Shown one piece after another: positions 41,683 to 50,420 of a stretch of 64,000 nucleotides of DNA. The stretch spans positions 62,001 through 126,000 of the forward strand of contig NZ_PHQX01000003.1 in the NCBI RefSeq assembly GCF_002803515.1, read 5' to 3'. The first letter of the stretch is position 1. Each line of letters starts with the position of its first letter. A program made the position numbers and the translations under genes. Source of the stretch: Stenotrophomonas lactitubi. GTDB lineage: Bacteria > Pseudomonadota > Gammaproteobacteria > Xanthomonadales > Xanthomonadaceae. The notes beneath the pieces are model-generated. The model did not search any database and was not told where the DNA came from. It saw only the letters and a list, made by a program, of their open reading frames with translations.

Positions 41683-42861
41683 ATGACACTCGCCTTCCCT
41701 GTTGAAACTGCACCGGCACTGCCCGCGGTGAGCGCGCTGCTGCAGGCCGTGCACCCGCAGCGCCTGGTCGGTGCGGTGGTGCTGGTGCGCGAACACGGCG
41801 TGCTTCGCCATGCCAGCGCCAGTGGCCTGGCCGATCGTGAATCGAATACACCGATGCGCCGCGACCAGCTGTTCCGGCTGGCTTCGGTGAGCAAGCCGCT
41901 GCTGACCACTGTGATCCTGCGCCTGGTGGCAGAGGGTGTGCTCGACCTGGATACGCCGGTGCAGCGCTGGTTGCCGGCGTTCCGCCCGGCACTGGCCGAT
42001 GGCAGCCAGCCATCGATCAGCCTGCGCCAGTTGCTCAGCCACAGCAGCGGGCTGGGCTACCGCTTTCTGGAAGCCGACGCCGAGGGCCCTTACGCGCAGG
42101 CGGGCGTAAGCGATGGCATGGACGCGAGCGCGGTGACGCTGCAGCAGAACGTGCAGCGCATTGCGCAGGTGCCGTTGCTGTTCGCGCCGGGCAGCCAGTG
42201 GCTGTACTCGTTGGGCGTGGATGTGGCGGGCGCAGTGGCTGAAGCAGCCAGCGGTGAGACCTTGCAGATGTTGTTCGACCGGCTGCTGGCGCAGCCGCTG
42301 GGCCTGCGCGACACCGCGTTCGCCACCGGCGAGGGCAGCCGTCTGGCGACGCCGTATGTCAGTGACGTACCGCAGCCGCATCGCTTGCAGGAGGGCGAGG
42401 TGGTGGCGGCGTTCGAGGGCTCGGTAGGCATCGAATACAGCCTGGCACGGGCGACCGATCCACACCGTTATCCGTCGGCCGGTGCAGGGCTGGTGGGTAC
42501 CGCTGACGAGGTGATGGCCGTGCTGGAGGCGCTGCGCGATTCGTGTGTTTCACAGCTGCTGCCGGACAGCTTGATGGCACAGATGGGAACGCCTCAGCTG
42601 GGCGAACTGGGACCTGTCGATCCACCCGGTTGGGGCTTCGGCCTGGGCTTTGCCGTGCTGCGTGATGCCGCAGCCAGCGGCACGCCACAGACCGTGGGCA
42701 CATGGCGCTGGGGCGGTGCCTACGGCCATAGCTGGTTCGTCGATCCGGCGCGCGGCCTGAGCGTGGTCGCGCTGACCAATACACTGTACGAAGGCATGCA
42801 TGGCGCGTTCGTGGATGAACTGCGCGATGCGGTGTACGCCGATCTGGAGACGGCGCGATGA
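41683..42861 (+). CDS. Serine hydrolase of the beta-lactamase/class C (EstB) family
   Basis: 392 aa, cytoplasmic by sequence (no signal peptide). The S-x-x-K motif is SVSK (Ser68-Lys71) in FRLASVSKPLLT, and a Tyr motif occurs as WLYSLG in place of the usual Y-x-N. An H-S-S-G-L-G-Y segment and a late GGAYGHSWFVDP (H-x-G-like) complete the fold. Members are esterases or D-amino-acid peptidases rather than true beta-lactamases. It overlaps the MFS gene by 4 nt (ATGA), so the two are translationally coupled and probably handle the same compound. Confidence 0.85.
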   Translation: MTLAFPVETAPALPAVSALLQAVHPQRLVGAVVLVREHGVLRHASASGLADRESNTPMRRDQLFRLASVSKPLLTTVILRLVAEGVLDLDTPVQRWLPAFRPALADGSQPSISLRQLLSHSSGLGYRFLEADAEGPYAQAGVSDGMDASAVTLQQNVQRIAQVPLLFAPGSQWLYSLGVDVAGAVAEAASGETLQMLFDRLLAQPLGLRDTAFATGEGSRLATPYVSDVPQPHRLQEGEVVAAFEGSVGIEYSLARATDPHRYPSAGAGLVGTADEVMAVLEALRDSCVSQLLPDSLMAQMGTPQLGELGPVDPPGWGFGLGFAVLRDAAASGTPQTVGTWRWGGAYGHSWFVDPARGLSVVALTNTLYEGMHGAFVDELRDAVYADLETAR

Positions 42862-44042
42862 GCGGCCACGCGATCGATGCCGGGGCACCGGCCGGTGATG
42901 CAACGCGTCTGCCGTGGCGTGGTCTGCTGGCCTTGGCCGGTGGTGGTTTCATCACCCTGCTGACCGAAACGCTGCCGGCCGGTGTGCTGCGGCCGATGGG
43001 CGAGAGCCTCGGTGTCAGCGATGCGGCAGCAGGACAGCTGGTGAGCGTGTACGCACTGGGCTCGCTGCTGGCTGCGTTGCCGATGACCGCGCTGACCCAG
43101 CGGCTGCCGCGTCGTCCGCTGCTGCTGGCGGCGATTGCCGGCTTCATGGTGGTCAACACCGTGACCGCGCTCAGCCACGACTACGTGCTGACCCTGGTGG
43201 CGCGCTTCCTGGCGGGTGTGGGCGCGGGCCTGCTGTGGTCGCTGGTGGCCGGCTACGCCGCGCGCATGGTGGTGCCGGAACTGCAGGGCAGGGCGATCGC
43301 GGTGGCGATGATCGGCTCGCCGCTGGCGTTGTCGCTGGGGGTGCCGGCCGGCACGTTGCTGGGCCAGCAGATCGGCTGGCGCTGGGCGTTCGCGTTGATG
43401 AGCGTGCTGGCGGTGCTGCTGCTCGGCTACGCGCGATGGGCGCTGCCCGCATTGCCGGCGGCCGGCGCAGGCCGGCGCATGTCGCTGGGTTCGGTCTGGC
43501 GCATGCCCGGCATCCGCAGCACGCTGCTGGTGATGGTGCTGTACGTGCTGGCGCACAACGTGCTGTACACCTACATCGAGCCGTTGGCGGTGCAGGCCGG
43601 CGCGGGCGGTTGGCTGGACCGGCTGCTGCTGGCGTTCGGCATCGCCGCGATCGTGGGTATCGCCATTGCCGGCTGGGGCGTGGACCGCCATCTGCGCGCG
43701 CTGGTATGGGCCAGCGTGATCGGCTTCGTGATGGCGGTGGTTTCGCTGCTGCTGTGGCCGGGCGTGCCGGGTGTGCTGCTGCTGGTGACGATCCTGTGGG
43801 GCGTCGCGTTCGGTGCCGTACCAACCCTGTTCCAGACCGCGCTGGCGCGCCGTGCCGGCGCCGCTGCCGACCTCGCGCAGTCGATGCTGGTGACCGGCTG
43901 GAATCTCGCCATCGCCGCCGGTGGCGTCGGCGGCGGCCTGATGCTGCAGGCCAGCGGCGCACAGCACCTGGCCTGGTTGCCGTTGCTGCTGCTGGCAGTG
44001 TGTGCAGCCTGGCTGTGGGCCCGCCCGAAGGCCTGGGCATAG
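42858..44042 (+). CDS. MFS transporter, DHA1/AraJ-type efflux
   Basis: 394 aa with twelve predicted membrane helices. Early ITLLTETLPAGVLRPMGESLGVSDAAAGQLVSVYALGSLLAALPMTAL matches the DHA1 sugar-efflux/AraJ group, followed by a QRLPRRPLLL loop (A-motif variant). These proteins export sugars, arabinose derivatives or drugs. Coupling to the serine hydrolase and divergence from a LysR regulator suggest export or detoxification of a specific ester or beta-lactam-like compound. Confidence 0.87.
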   Translation: MSGHAIDAGAPAGDATRLPWRGLLALAGGGFITLLTETLPAGVLRPMGESLGVSDAAAGQLVSVYALGSLLAALPMTALTQRLPRRPLLLAAIAGFMVVNTVTALSHDYVLTLVARFLAGVGAGLLWSLVAGYAARMVVPELQGRAIAVAMIGSPLALSLGVPAGTLLGQQIGWRWAFALMSVLAVLLLGYARWALPALPAAGAGRRMSLGSVWRMPGIRSTLLVMVLYVLAHNVLYTYIEPLAVQAGAGGWLDRLLLAFGIAAIVGIAIAGWGVDRHLRALVWASVIGFVMAVVSLLLWPGVPGVLLLVTILWGVAFGAVPTLFQTALARRAGAAADLAQSMLVTGWNLAIAAGGVGGGLMLQASGAQHLAWLPLLLLAVCAAWLWARPKAWA

Positions 44043-44063
44043 GCGTCGATCAACGGTGACGGG

Positions 44064-44088
44064 GTTGCCGGTCAGCGGCCGGCACTAC
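44064..44088 (-). repeat. Single GTAG REP
   Basis: Palindrome GCCGGTCAGCGGCCGGC ending in CTAC, 21 nt after the MFS stop codon. Confidence 0.75.
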
Positions 44089-44173
44089 AGAGAGCAGAAC
44101 GTGCGAGCGCAGCGACCCGCTGTTGTTTTTCTCTTCTCTCTTACGTGGTGGAACGCCGCAGAGATCTGTCCCG

Positions 44174-44277
44174 GGTCGGGCGGGGTGGGTACGCGGGGGT
44201 GTCCGCGGCATGGATGCCGCGGCCAAGCCTCCATGGACGGATTCACGGCGTCCCCCGCGTATCCACCCCGCCCGACC
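44174..44277 (+). repeat. Long-stem repeat element, copy 1
   Basis: A 26-bp outer stem (44174-44199 with 44252-44277, one G-T pair) encloses a 52-nt centre. The centre holds an inner hairpin (CCGCGGCATGGATGCCGCGG) and CATGGACGGATTCACGG. It lies between convergent genes. Four more copies occur at 47720, 53060 (inverted), 53338 and 61680. Confidence 0.8.
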
Positions 44278-44330
44278 AACCCACGAACCGCTCTTAGCGA
44301 CCCACCACGAGGGGCCGCGCCGTTCGCCGA

Positions 44331-45953
44331 CTACTCCTCCCCCGCCTGCTCACGCTCGAACGGCACGCTACGCGGATTCTGCATGTGCTCCCGCGCCGCG
44401 CCGTACTGCTGCTGGCGCTTGCGGTGGAAGGCGATGAACTCATCGCGCGGCAACGGCCGCGAGAACAACCACCCTTGGCCGAACTGCACGTGCTGGCTGT
44501 GCAGGTAGGCCAGCTGCGCTTCGGTTTCCACGCCTTCAGCCACCACCCACAGGCCCAGCTCGCGGGCCATGCCGATGATGTGCGGCGTGACCGGGCTGGT
44601 CGCGCTTTCGGTGCCGATCGCATCGATGAAGGACTTGTCGATCTTCAGTGCATCCAACGGCAGCTGCTGCAGGTACTGCAGGCTGGAATAGCCGACACCG
44701 AAATCATCGATGGCCACGCTGTGACCCGCGCGTCGCGCCGCCGCCAGCATGGTGCGCGCACGGTCGATGTCGAGGAAGCCATGTTCGGTGGCCTCCAGCC
44801 AGATCTGCTGCGGCAGGATGCCGCTGCCGGCCATGCGCTGCGAGATCACCTTCAGCGCCCGCCCGCTGCTGATGTCCTCGGCCGCCAGGTTGATCGCGAT
44901 GTGTGCACTGCGATCCTCGGCCAACAGTTCACGCATGTCGGCAACCACGTTCTCGATCACCAGATCGGTGATGGCGGCGATCATCCCGGCCTCTTCGGCC
45001 AAGGGAATGAACAGGTCCGGACGCACCTGCGTGCCGTCGGGTCGCTGCCAGCGCACCAGTGCTTCGGCGCCGACGCAGATGCCGGTATCCAGTTCGATGA
45101 TCGGCTGGTAGTGCAGGTAGAGTTCGCGGCGGCGGATGGCGATGCGCAGTTCGCCGCGCATCGACAGCCGTCGTCGCGACAGCCAGATCACCAGGCCGGC
45201 ACCGGCGGCGGCCATCAGCAGTCCCAATGGCACGAACAACCACGCCTGCTGCCGGAACGTGGCCGCCAGCGCGGTGCGCGGGGCGGTGGCGATCGCCAGC
45301 CATTCACCGCTGCGCGCGCTGGCATACAGGGTGCTGCGGTCCAGGCCCTCGCCGGGCTCGCGCAGCAACTGCTGCAACAGGGTCGGGTCCATGCCGTCCT
45401 GCTGGGTCAGCAGCCGTCCATCCGGGCTTGCCAGGGCCAGCCGCACGTCTGGATCGACAATGACATCGACGAAGCGACGGGGGTCGACCAGCACGTCGTA
45501 CGACCCGTACATGATGGACAGCATCGGCCGCCGGCCCGCCGCCTCGGGGCGCACGTCCACGGTGATGCCGACGCCATCGCTGGTGACGTGGTCCGGCGTG
45601 GGCTGGTCCACATCCCGCAGGAATGAGCCCCACGACGTGCAGCGCAGCTTGCCGCCCTCGAAGTAGCCCATCTGGTCGGACGACGGCGTGGTCATCACCA
45701 AGGTCTGCATGCGCTGGATGTGTTCGGCCCCGCAGGGCGGCAGCACCGTGGCCTCGGCCGACTTCAATGCCGCCAGCGCTTCCTGGTAGGACACTTCGGT
45801 ACGGCGCAGGCTGCGCTCGGCGATGGCATGCAGACGCTGTTGCTCGACGCTGACGGCGCGATCCCAGGTGGCATAGACCATGACCGCGATCGGCACTGCA
45901 GCGGCCAGCACGGCCAGTACGGTGCCGCCGATGATGACCCGCAGTCGGCTCAT
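44331..45953 (-). CDS. EAL-domain c-di-GMP phosphodiesterase with periplasmic CSS-type sensor
   Basis: 540 aa. Two membrane helices (about 8-28 and 240-262) enclose a periplasmic domain with two conserved Cys (LPPCGAEH and KLRCTSWG, a C-T-S form of the CSS motif). The EAL domain follows: VGAEALVRWQ (the E-A-L site), NLAAED, EATEHG, IDDFGVGYSSLQYL and KIDKSF are present, so the active site looks intact. CSS-EAL proteins cleave c-di-GMP and are controlled by the disulfide state of the periplasmic cysteines. It is divergent from cycA. Confidence 0.9.
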   Translation of the reverse strand: MSRLRVIIGGTVLAVLAAAVPIAVMVYATWDRAVSVEQQRLHAIAERSLRRTEVSYQEALAALKSAEATVLPPCGAEHIQRMQTLVMTTPSSDQMGYFEGGKLRCTSWGSFLRDVDQPTPDHVTSDGVGITVDVRPEAAGRRPMLSIMYGSYDVLVDPRRFVDVIVDPDVRLALASPDGRLLTQQDGMDPTLLQQLLREPGEGLDRSTLYASARSGEWLAIATAPRTALAATFRQQAWLFVPLGLLMAAAGAGLVIWLSRRRLSMRGELRIAIRRRELYLHYQPIIELDTGICVGAEALVRWQRPDGTQVRPDLFIPLAEEAGMIAAITDLVIENVVADMRELLAEDRSAHIAINLAAEDISSGRALKVISQRMAGSGILPQQIWLEATEHGFLDIDRARTMLAAARRAGHSVAIDDFGVGYSSLQYLQQLPLDALKIDKSFIDAIGTESATSPVTPHIIGMARELGLWVVAEGVETEAQLAYLHSQHVQFGQGWLFSRPLPRDEFIAFHRKRQQQYGAAREHMQNPRSVPFEREQAGEE

Positions 45954-46181
45954 GACCGGGGCTCCAGAGAGGTGTGCAGGGCTGGGCACATGGGCGGGGC
46001 CGGTCCTTGGGCGATGGCGGTATATGAACACGGCGCCGGGCTGGGCGGAATGGGACAAATGCGGTAACGGGTCACATTGTGGTGAAGGCGACACTTGTTG
46101 ACGGTCCTGGTCCGTCCGGCGCTGGCGTTGTGGAAGCCGGAGGACTACCGTCGGACGCTTCACCCGCCTCTTCCCGCGCCC

Positions 46182-47555
46182 ATGACCGAGCCCGCCACGC
46201 CCCCCGAGAACCTGCGCCGCAGCCTGTCCAACCGTCACCTGCAACTGATCGCCATCGGCGGTGCCATCGGCACCGGCCTGTTCATGGGCTCGGGCAAGAC
46301 CATCAGCCTGGCCGGCCCGTCCATCGTGTTCGTCTACCTGATCATCGGCGCGATGCTGTTCTTCGTGATGCGGGCGATGGGCGAGCTGCTGCTCTCGAAC
46401 CTGCAGTACAAATCCTTTATCGATTTCTCCACCGATCTGCTCGGGCCGTGGGCCGGGTTCTTCTGCGGATGGACGTACTGGTTCTGCTGGATCGTCACCG
46501 CCATCGCCGATGTGATTGCCATCGCCGCCTATGCGCAGTTCTGGTTCCCCGGGCTGGACGCGTGGATACCCGCTCTGGCCTGCGTGATGCTGTTGCTGGC
46601 GCTGAACCTGGTGACAGTGAAGCTGTTCGGCGAAATGGAATTCTGGTTCGCGCTGATCAAGATCGTGGCCATCTGCGCGCTGATCATCACCGGCGCCGGG
46701 CTGGTGGCGTGGGGCTTCACCTCGCCCAGCGGGCACACTGCAGCGCTGTCGAACCTGTGGAATGACGGTGGCATGTTCCCGATGGGCCTGGTCGGTTTCT
46801 TCGCCGGTTTCCAGATCGCGGTGTTCGCCTTCGTCGGCATCGAACTGGTGGGCACCACCGCTGCGGAAACGGCCGATCCGGAGCGCAACCTGCCCAAGGC
46901 GATCAACTCGATCCCGGTGCGCATCATCATCTTCTACGTGCTGGCGCTGATCGCGATCATGGCGGTCACCCCATGGCGCCAGGTGGTGCCGGACAAGAGC
47001 CCGTTCGTGCAGCTGTTCGTGCTGGCCGGCATTCCCGCCGCGGCCAGCCTGATCAACTTCGTGGTGCTGACTTCGGCAACATCGTCGGCCAACAGCGGCA
47101 TCTTCTCCACCAGCCGCATGCTGTTCGGCCTGGCCGAGGAAGGCCATGCACCGCGTGGCCTGTCCAAGCTCTCGCGCGCAGCGGTGCCGGCACGGGGCCT
47201 GCTGTTCTCCTGCCTGTGCCTGCTGGGCGGCACCCTGCTGATCTACCTGATCCCCAACCTGGTGACCGCCTTCACCCTGGTGACGACCCTGGCGACGGTG
47301 CTGTTCATCTTCGTCTGGTCGCTGATCCTGGTGGCCTACATGGTCTACCGCCGTCGCTACCCCGAACGCCACGCGGCCTCGATCTTCAAGATGCCCGGTG
47401 GCGTGGCGATGTGCTGGGCCTGTCTGGTCTTCTTCGCCGCCGTACTGGTACTGCTGAGCCTGCAGGCCGACACCCGCCAGGCCCTGGTGGCTAGCCCCGC
47501 ATGGTTCGTGCTGCTGGGCGCAGGTTACTGGCTGCGGCGGAAGATGGCGCGGTAA
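46182..47555 (+). CDS. cycA: D-serine/D-alanine/glycine permease CycA
   Basis: 457 aa, twelve membrane helices. The sequence NLRRSLSNRHLQLIAIGGAIG, SGKTISLAGPS and ELLLSNLQYKSFIDF tracks E. coli CycA closely, and GWTYWFCWIVTAIADVIAIAAY is diagnostic of this branch of the amino-acid/polyamine/organocation family. It takes up D-serine, D-alanine and glycine, and in other bacteria D-cycloserine, by proton symport. The ATG before TEPATPPENLRR is used; the upstream in-frame stretch overlaps the promoter region with the divergent EAL gene. Confidence 0.9.
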   Translation: MTEPATPPENLRRSLSNRHLQLIAIGGAIGTGLFMGSGKTISLAGPSIVFVYLIIGAMLFFVMRAMGELLLSNLQYKSFIDFSTDLLGPWAGFFCGWTYWFCWIVTAIADVIAIAAYAQFWFPGLDAWIPALACVMLLLALNLVTVKLFGEMEFWFALIKIVAICALIITGAGLVAWGFTSPSGHTAALSNLWNDGGMFPMGLVGFFAGFQIAVFAFVGIELVGTTAAETADPERNLPKAINSIPVRIIIFYVLALIAIMAVTPWRQVVPDKSPFVQLFVLAGIPAAASLINFVVLTSATSSANSGIFSTSRMLFGLAEEGHAPRGLSKLSRAAVPARGLLFSCLCLLGGTLLIYLIPNLVTAFTLVTTLATVLFIFVWSLILVAYMVYRRRYPERHAASIFKMPGGVAMCWACLVFFAAVLVLLSLQADTRQALVASPAWFVLLGAGYWLRRKMAR

Positions 47556-47599
47556 TCAGGAAGACCCTCGCCAACAGATCTCACAGCCTCGGTGAGTCC

Positions 47600-47643
47600 C
47601 ATCCACGCATGGCGTGGATCCATGTGTCGACCAAGGTCGACAC
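47600..47643 (-). repeat. REP-like palindromes preceding long-stem copy 2
   Basis: ATCCACGCATGGCGTGGAT is followed by GTGTCGACCAAGGTCGACAC. The same two palindromes in the same order precede long-stem copy 5 at 61593-61640. Confidence 0.75.
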
Positions 47644-47719
47644 CCACCAACAGCCGCGGGGTCGACACCCACCAACAGCCGCACAGAACACCGTTCCCAG
47701 GTCGCGGGGAATTGTCGAA

Positions 47720-47821
47720 GGCGGGGTGGGTCCGGTTGCGGGGGTGTAAGCGCCATGGATGGCGCGCCCAAGCCCCCAGGGACGGATTCACGGCGCCCCC
47801 CGCCACCGGACCCACCCCGCC
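47720..47821 (+). repeat. Long-stem repeat element, copy 2
   Basis: The outer arms pair over 25 positions with one mismatch, with a different arm sequence from copy 1 in the segment after GGTGGGT. The centre contains GCGCCATGGATGGCGC and CAGGGACGGATTCACGG. It is in the promoter-side region of the lytic transglycosylase gene, followed by a degenerate GTTGCTGTTGCTGTTG run and a GCCGGGCGCCGCCCGGC hairpin. Confidence 0.8.
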
Positions 47822-47950
47822 ATCCCACGGATAGCCCGCCGTTGCTGTTGCTGTTGAGGTTGCCGTTGCCTCTGCGGGTGCCGGGCGCCGCCCGGCCGAA
47901 ACCCCCCATTCACTCATTGTTAGCGGCCGCCGCCGGATCATCCGGCCGCC

Positions 47951-48727
47951 ATGTCCCTCCGTCCCGCCCTCGTCGCGCTGTTGCTGCTGTCTGGCCTGTG
48001 GCCAGGGCTGGTCGCTGCGCGCACGGTCTACCGCTGCGTGCAGGGCAGCACGGTCAGCCTCGCCACCGCACCCGAGCCCGGCTCGCGCTGCACGCCGAAG
48101 GAGATCGACGACAGCGCCGTGCAGACACCCAACCTGTGGGGCAACATGGGCGTGTTCAGTGGCGTGCTGTACGAGCGCGAGCAGGACGGCAAGCTTGTCT
48201 ATTCCACCCGCAACCTGCCCGGCTCGCGCGTGTTCCTGAAGTTCACCGTGGCCACGCCACCGGGCGAACCGGCGCATGAAGGCCTCGGCAAGGTCGGCAA
48301 GCCCCAGCTGGCCCAGCACGCAAAACAGTTCAAGGCGGCGGCCAAGGCTACCGGTGTCGACGATGCCTGGTTGCGGGCGATCGCCCATGCCGAAAGCAAC
48401 TTCGACGCGCTGGCGGTGTCCAGCAAGGGCGCGCAGGGCGTGATGCAGCTGATGCCCGATACCGCGCTGGAATACGGCGTGCGCGACCCGTTCTCGCCGC
48501 AGCAGTCCATCGACGGCGGTGCCCGCTACATGCGCGCGCTGCTGCGCCGCTACAACGGTGACCGTCCGCTGGCAGCGGCGGCCTACAACGCCGGCATCGG
48601 TGCGGTGGCGCGCTACAAGGGCGTGCCACCGTATGCCGAAACCCTCGCCTACGTGGACAAGGTGATGGCCCTGTACACCCGCTATCGCGAGGCGATGGGC
48701 ATCCGCATCGAAGTACCAGCGAAGTAG
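47951..48727 (+). CDS. Secreted lytic transglycosylase (SLT family)
   Basis: 258 aa with a signal peptide (about 1-23, ending LVAARTV). A DUF4124-like start (VYRCVQGSTVSLATAPEPGSRC) is followed by the SLT domain from about residue 125: the catalytic Glu in IAHAESNFD, then SSKGAQGVMQLMPDTALEYGV, AYNAGIGAV and Y-AETLAYVDKV. It cleaves glycan strands of peptidoglycan with formation of anhydro-muramic ends. Possible roles are wall turnover or making gaps for envelope machines. A tail-to-tail gene lies 8 nt away. Confidence 0.9.
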   Translation: MSLRPALVALLLLSGLWPGLVAARTVYRCVQGSTVSLATAPEPGSRCTPKEIDDSAVQTPNLWGNMGVFSGVLYEREQDGKLVYSTRNLPGSRVFLKFTVATPPGEPAHEGLGKVGKPQLAQHAKQFKAAAKATGVDDAWLRAIAHAESNFDALAVSSKGAQGVMQLMPDTALEYGVRDPFSPQQSIDGGARYMRALLRRYNGDRPLAAAAYNAGIGAVARYKGVPPYAETLAYVDKVMALYTRYREAMGIRIEVPAK

Positions 48728-48734
48728 CCGGCGC

Positions 48735-50270
48735 TCAGCGCGACGTGGCGCTGCCCACCAGGTCGTAACGCTCGATGCGGCCGACGCGCGAGACTTCGGC
48801 CTGCACATCGGAACGCTGCTTGAGTTCGCGCCAGGCGGCATCGATGCGTACATCGCCCGGCAACGAGGGATACACGCGCATGTCCTGCAGGCTGGCCAGC
48901 GCGTCGCTGCGTTCCAACGGCGAACGCAGCTGCTCGATCAGCACGGCTGCGGCCCCATCCAGATCACCTTCTTCCAGCAGCATCTCGCGATAGAAGAGCC
49001 GAGCGTCCTTGCGCTGGGCGACGATGACCGCACGTGCTGCGGCGGTAGCGGCGGCATCACCGCGCTCGCGGGCGGCGGCGAAACGGATCAAGGCCTGTGC
49101 GGCCTGGCCATAGCCGCTTAGACCGGTCAGCGTCTCCATCGCGGCCTCTGCTTCCTGCGTCTTGCCGAGTGAGTTGAGCACGAAGGCCACGTTCATCTGA
49201 TGCTCCAGACCATCCGGTCCGAGCGCGCCGATGCGGGCGGCGAGCTTCGCCGTCGCCAGCGCTTCATCGGTGCGTTGCAGGCGCCGCAGTGCCGCGATGC
49301 GGCTGTTGAGCAGCCAGGCAATCCATTCCGCCTCGGCGGCAGGCGGCGATTGTCCTTCTGCGGCGGCCTCGGCCAGCGTATCGGTCAGCGCCAGGACTTC
49401 CTCGTTGCGATCCAGCATCAGCAGCGTGCTGCTGAAATCCACCATGCGTGCATCCAGGACGCGGTCCAGCAGGCCCGATACACGCAGGGTGTCCAGATGG
49501 GCCTGCGCAGCCTTGAGCGGATCGAAGCGTGCATCGGCACGGTCCACGTAGCGGTCGAAACGCTTGTCGCTGCGTACGCGGATCAGTTCGGCGGGGGTGT
49601 CGATGCGGGCCAGTGTGGTCGGGATGGCATCGCCGCGCCCGTTGTCGGCCTGCAGCGTTGCCAACGCCAGCCACAGCCCGGTGGGTTCGCTGCCGCCGCT
49701 CTTCCAGCCGTTGTCGAACAGCGCCTGCAGCAGCGCCATGCGCTGCGCGGGCTGCTCGCGCAGGTGGTACTGCAGGTAGCTGATGGTGTGGTGGTCGATC
49801 GCCAGCGGGCTGTCGGCACGCGCCAGCGCCTGTGTCAGATGCTCGACCGCTGCTGCTGGTTGGTCATCGTTGAGGTCCAGCGACACCAGCGTGGTCAGGA
49901 TGCTTGCATCGCCCGGCAACGCCAGCAGCGCCTGCTGCAGATAGCGCCGTGCCAGCGCCGGTTGCTTCTGCATGGCCGCCGTCCAGCCGGCAAACTGCGC
50001 GGCGCGACCGCGGCGTTCGGCATCGAAGTCGGCCAGCAGCGGGCTCTCCATCAACCGTTGCATGGCGATCAACGCGGCCAGCGTATTGCCGCTGCGCGAC
50101 TGTTCGATGGCCGTATCCCACTGCTGCGCGTACGCGGCGTGCGCAGCATCCATCGCCGCATCGGGCGGATGCTGCGAGGTAGGAGTGGGCGTGCGGGGCA
50201 CGTTCGCCGAGGCGGTCGCGCTGGTCAGCGCGGCCAACAGCAGCGCGAGGAGTGGGGTGCAGCGGGGCAT
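48735..50270 (-). CDS. Exported TPR-like repeat protein
   Basis: 511 aa with signal peptide (ending ATASANVP). The rest is almost all helical with repeated degenerate tetratricopeptide units, for example AAQFAGWTAAMQKQPALARRYLQQALLALPGD and MNVAFVLNSLGKTQEAEAAMETL. Such exported scaffolds bind partner proteins; none is obvious, although its promoter region is shared with the divergent NHL/M23 gene. GGAGG lies just upstream of the ATG. Longer readings overlap the divergent gene and are rejected. Confidence 0.75.
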   Translation of the reverse strand: MPRCTPLLALLLAALTSATASANVPRTPTPTSQHPPDAAMDAAHAAYAQQWDTAIEQSRSGNTLAALIAMQRLMESPLLADFDAERRGRAAQFAGWTAAMQKQPALARRYLQQALLALPGDASILTTLVSLDLNDDQPAAAVEHLTQALARADSPLAIDHHTISYLQYHLREQPAQRMALLQALFDNGWKSGGSEPTGLWLALATLQADNGRGDAIPTTLARIDTPAELIRVRSDKRFDRYVDRADARFDPLKAAQAHLDTLRVSGLLDRVLDARMVDFSSTLLMLDRNEEVLALTDTLAEAAAEGQSPPAAEAEWIAWLLNSRIAALRRLQRTDEALATAKLAARIGALGPDGLEHQMNVAFVLNSLGKTQEAEAAMETLTGLSGYGQAAQALIRFAAARERGDAAATAAARAVIVAQRKDARLFYREMLLEEGDLDGAAAVLIEQLRSPLERSDALASLQDMRVYPSLPGDVRIDAAWRELKQRSDVQAEVSRVGRIERYDLVGSATSR

Positions 50271-50420
50271 GGTGGGCCTCCGTCCATGGAACGGACATTG
50301 AACCTGCTGTGGCAGCGCAGGACAAGCGCCGCGAAACAGCCCTGACCATCGGCCATGGCGCTGCACGGGCGCAGCGATTATCGTTCGTGCCTCTTCATGC
50401 AAGTACAGGCAAACGGGACG

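Noticed and set aside
40555-42465. A 636-codon reading of the LysR regulator
   Set aside because: The extension is antisense to the serine hydrolase gene; the LysR helix-turn-helix begins at the start used here.
44331-47372. A 1013-codon reading of the EAL protein
   Set aside because: The extra N-terminal part lies entirely antisense to cycA and has no domain; the EAL protein starts with its own membrane helix at 45953.
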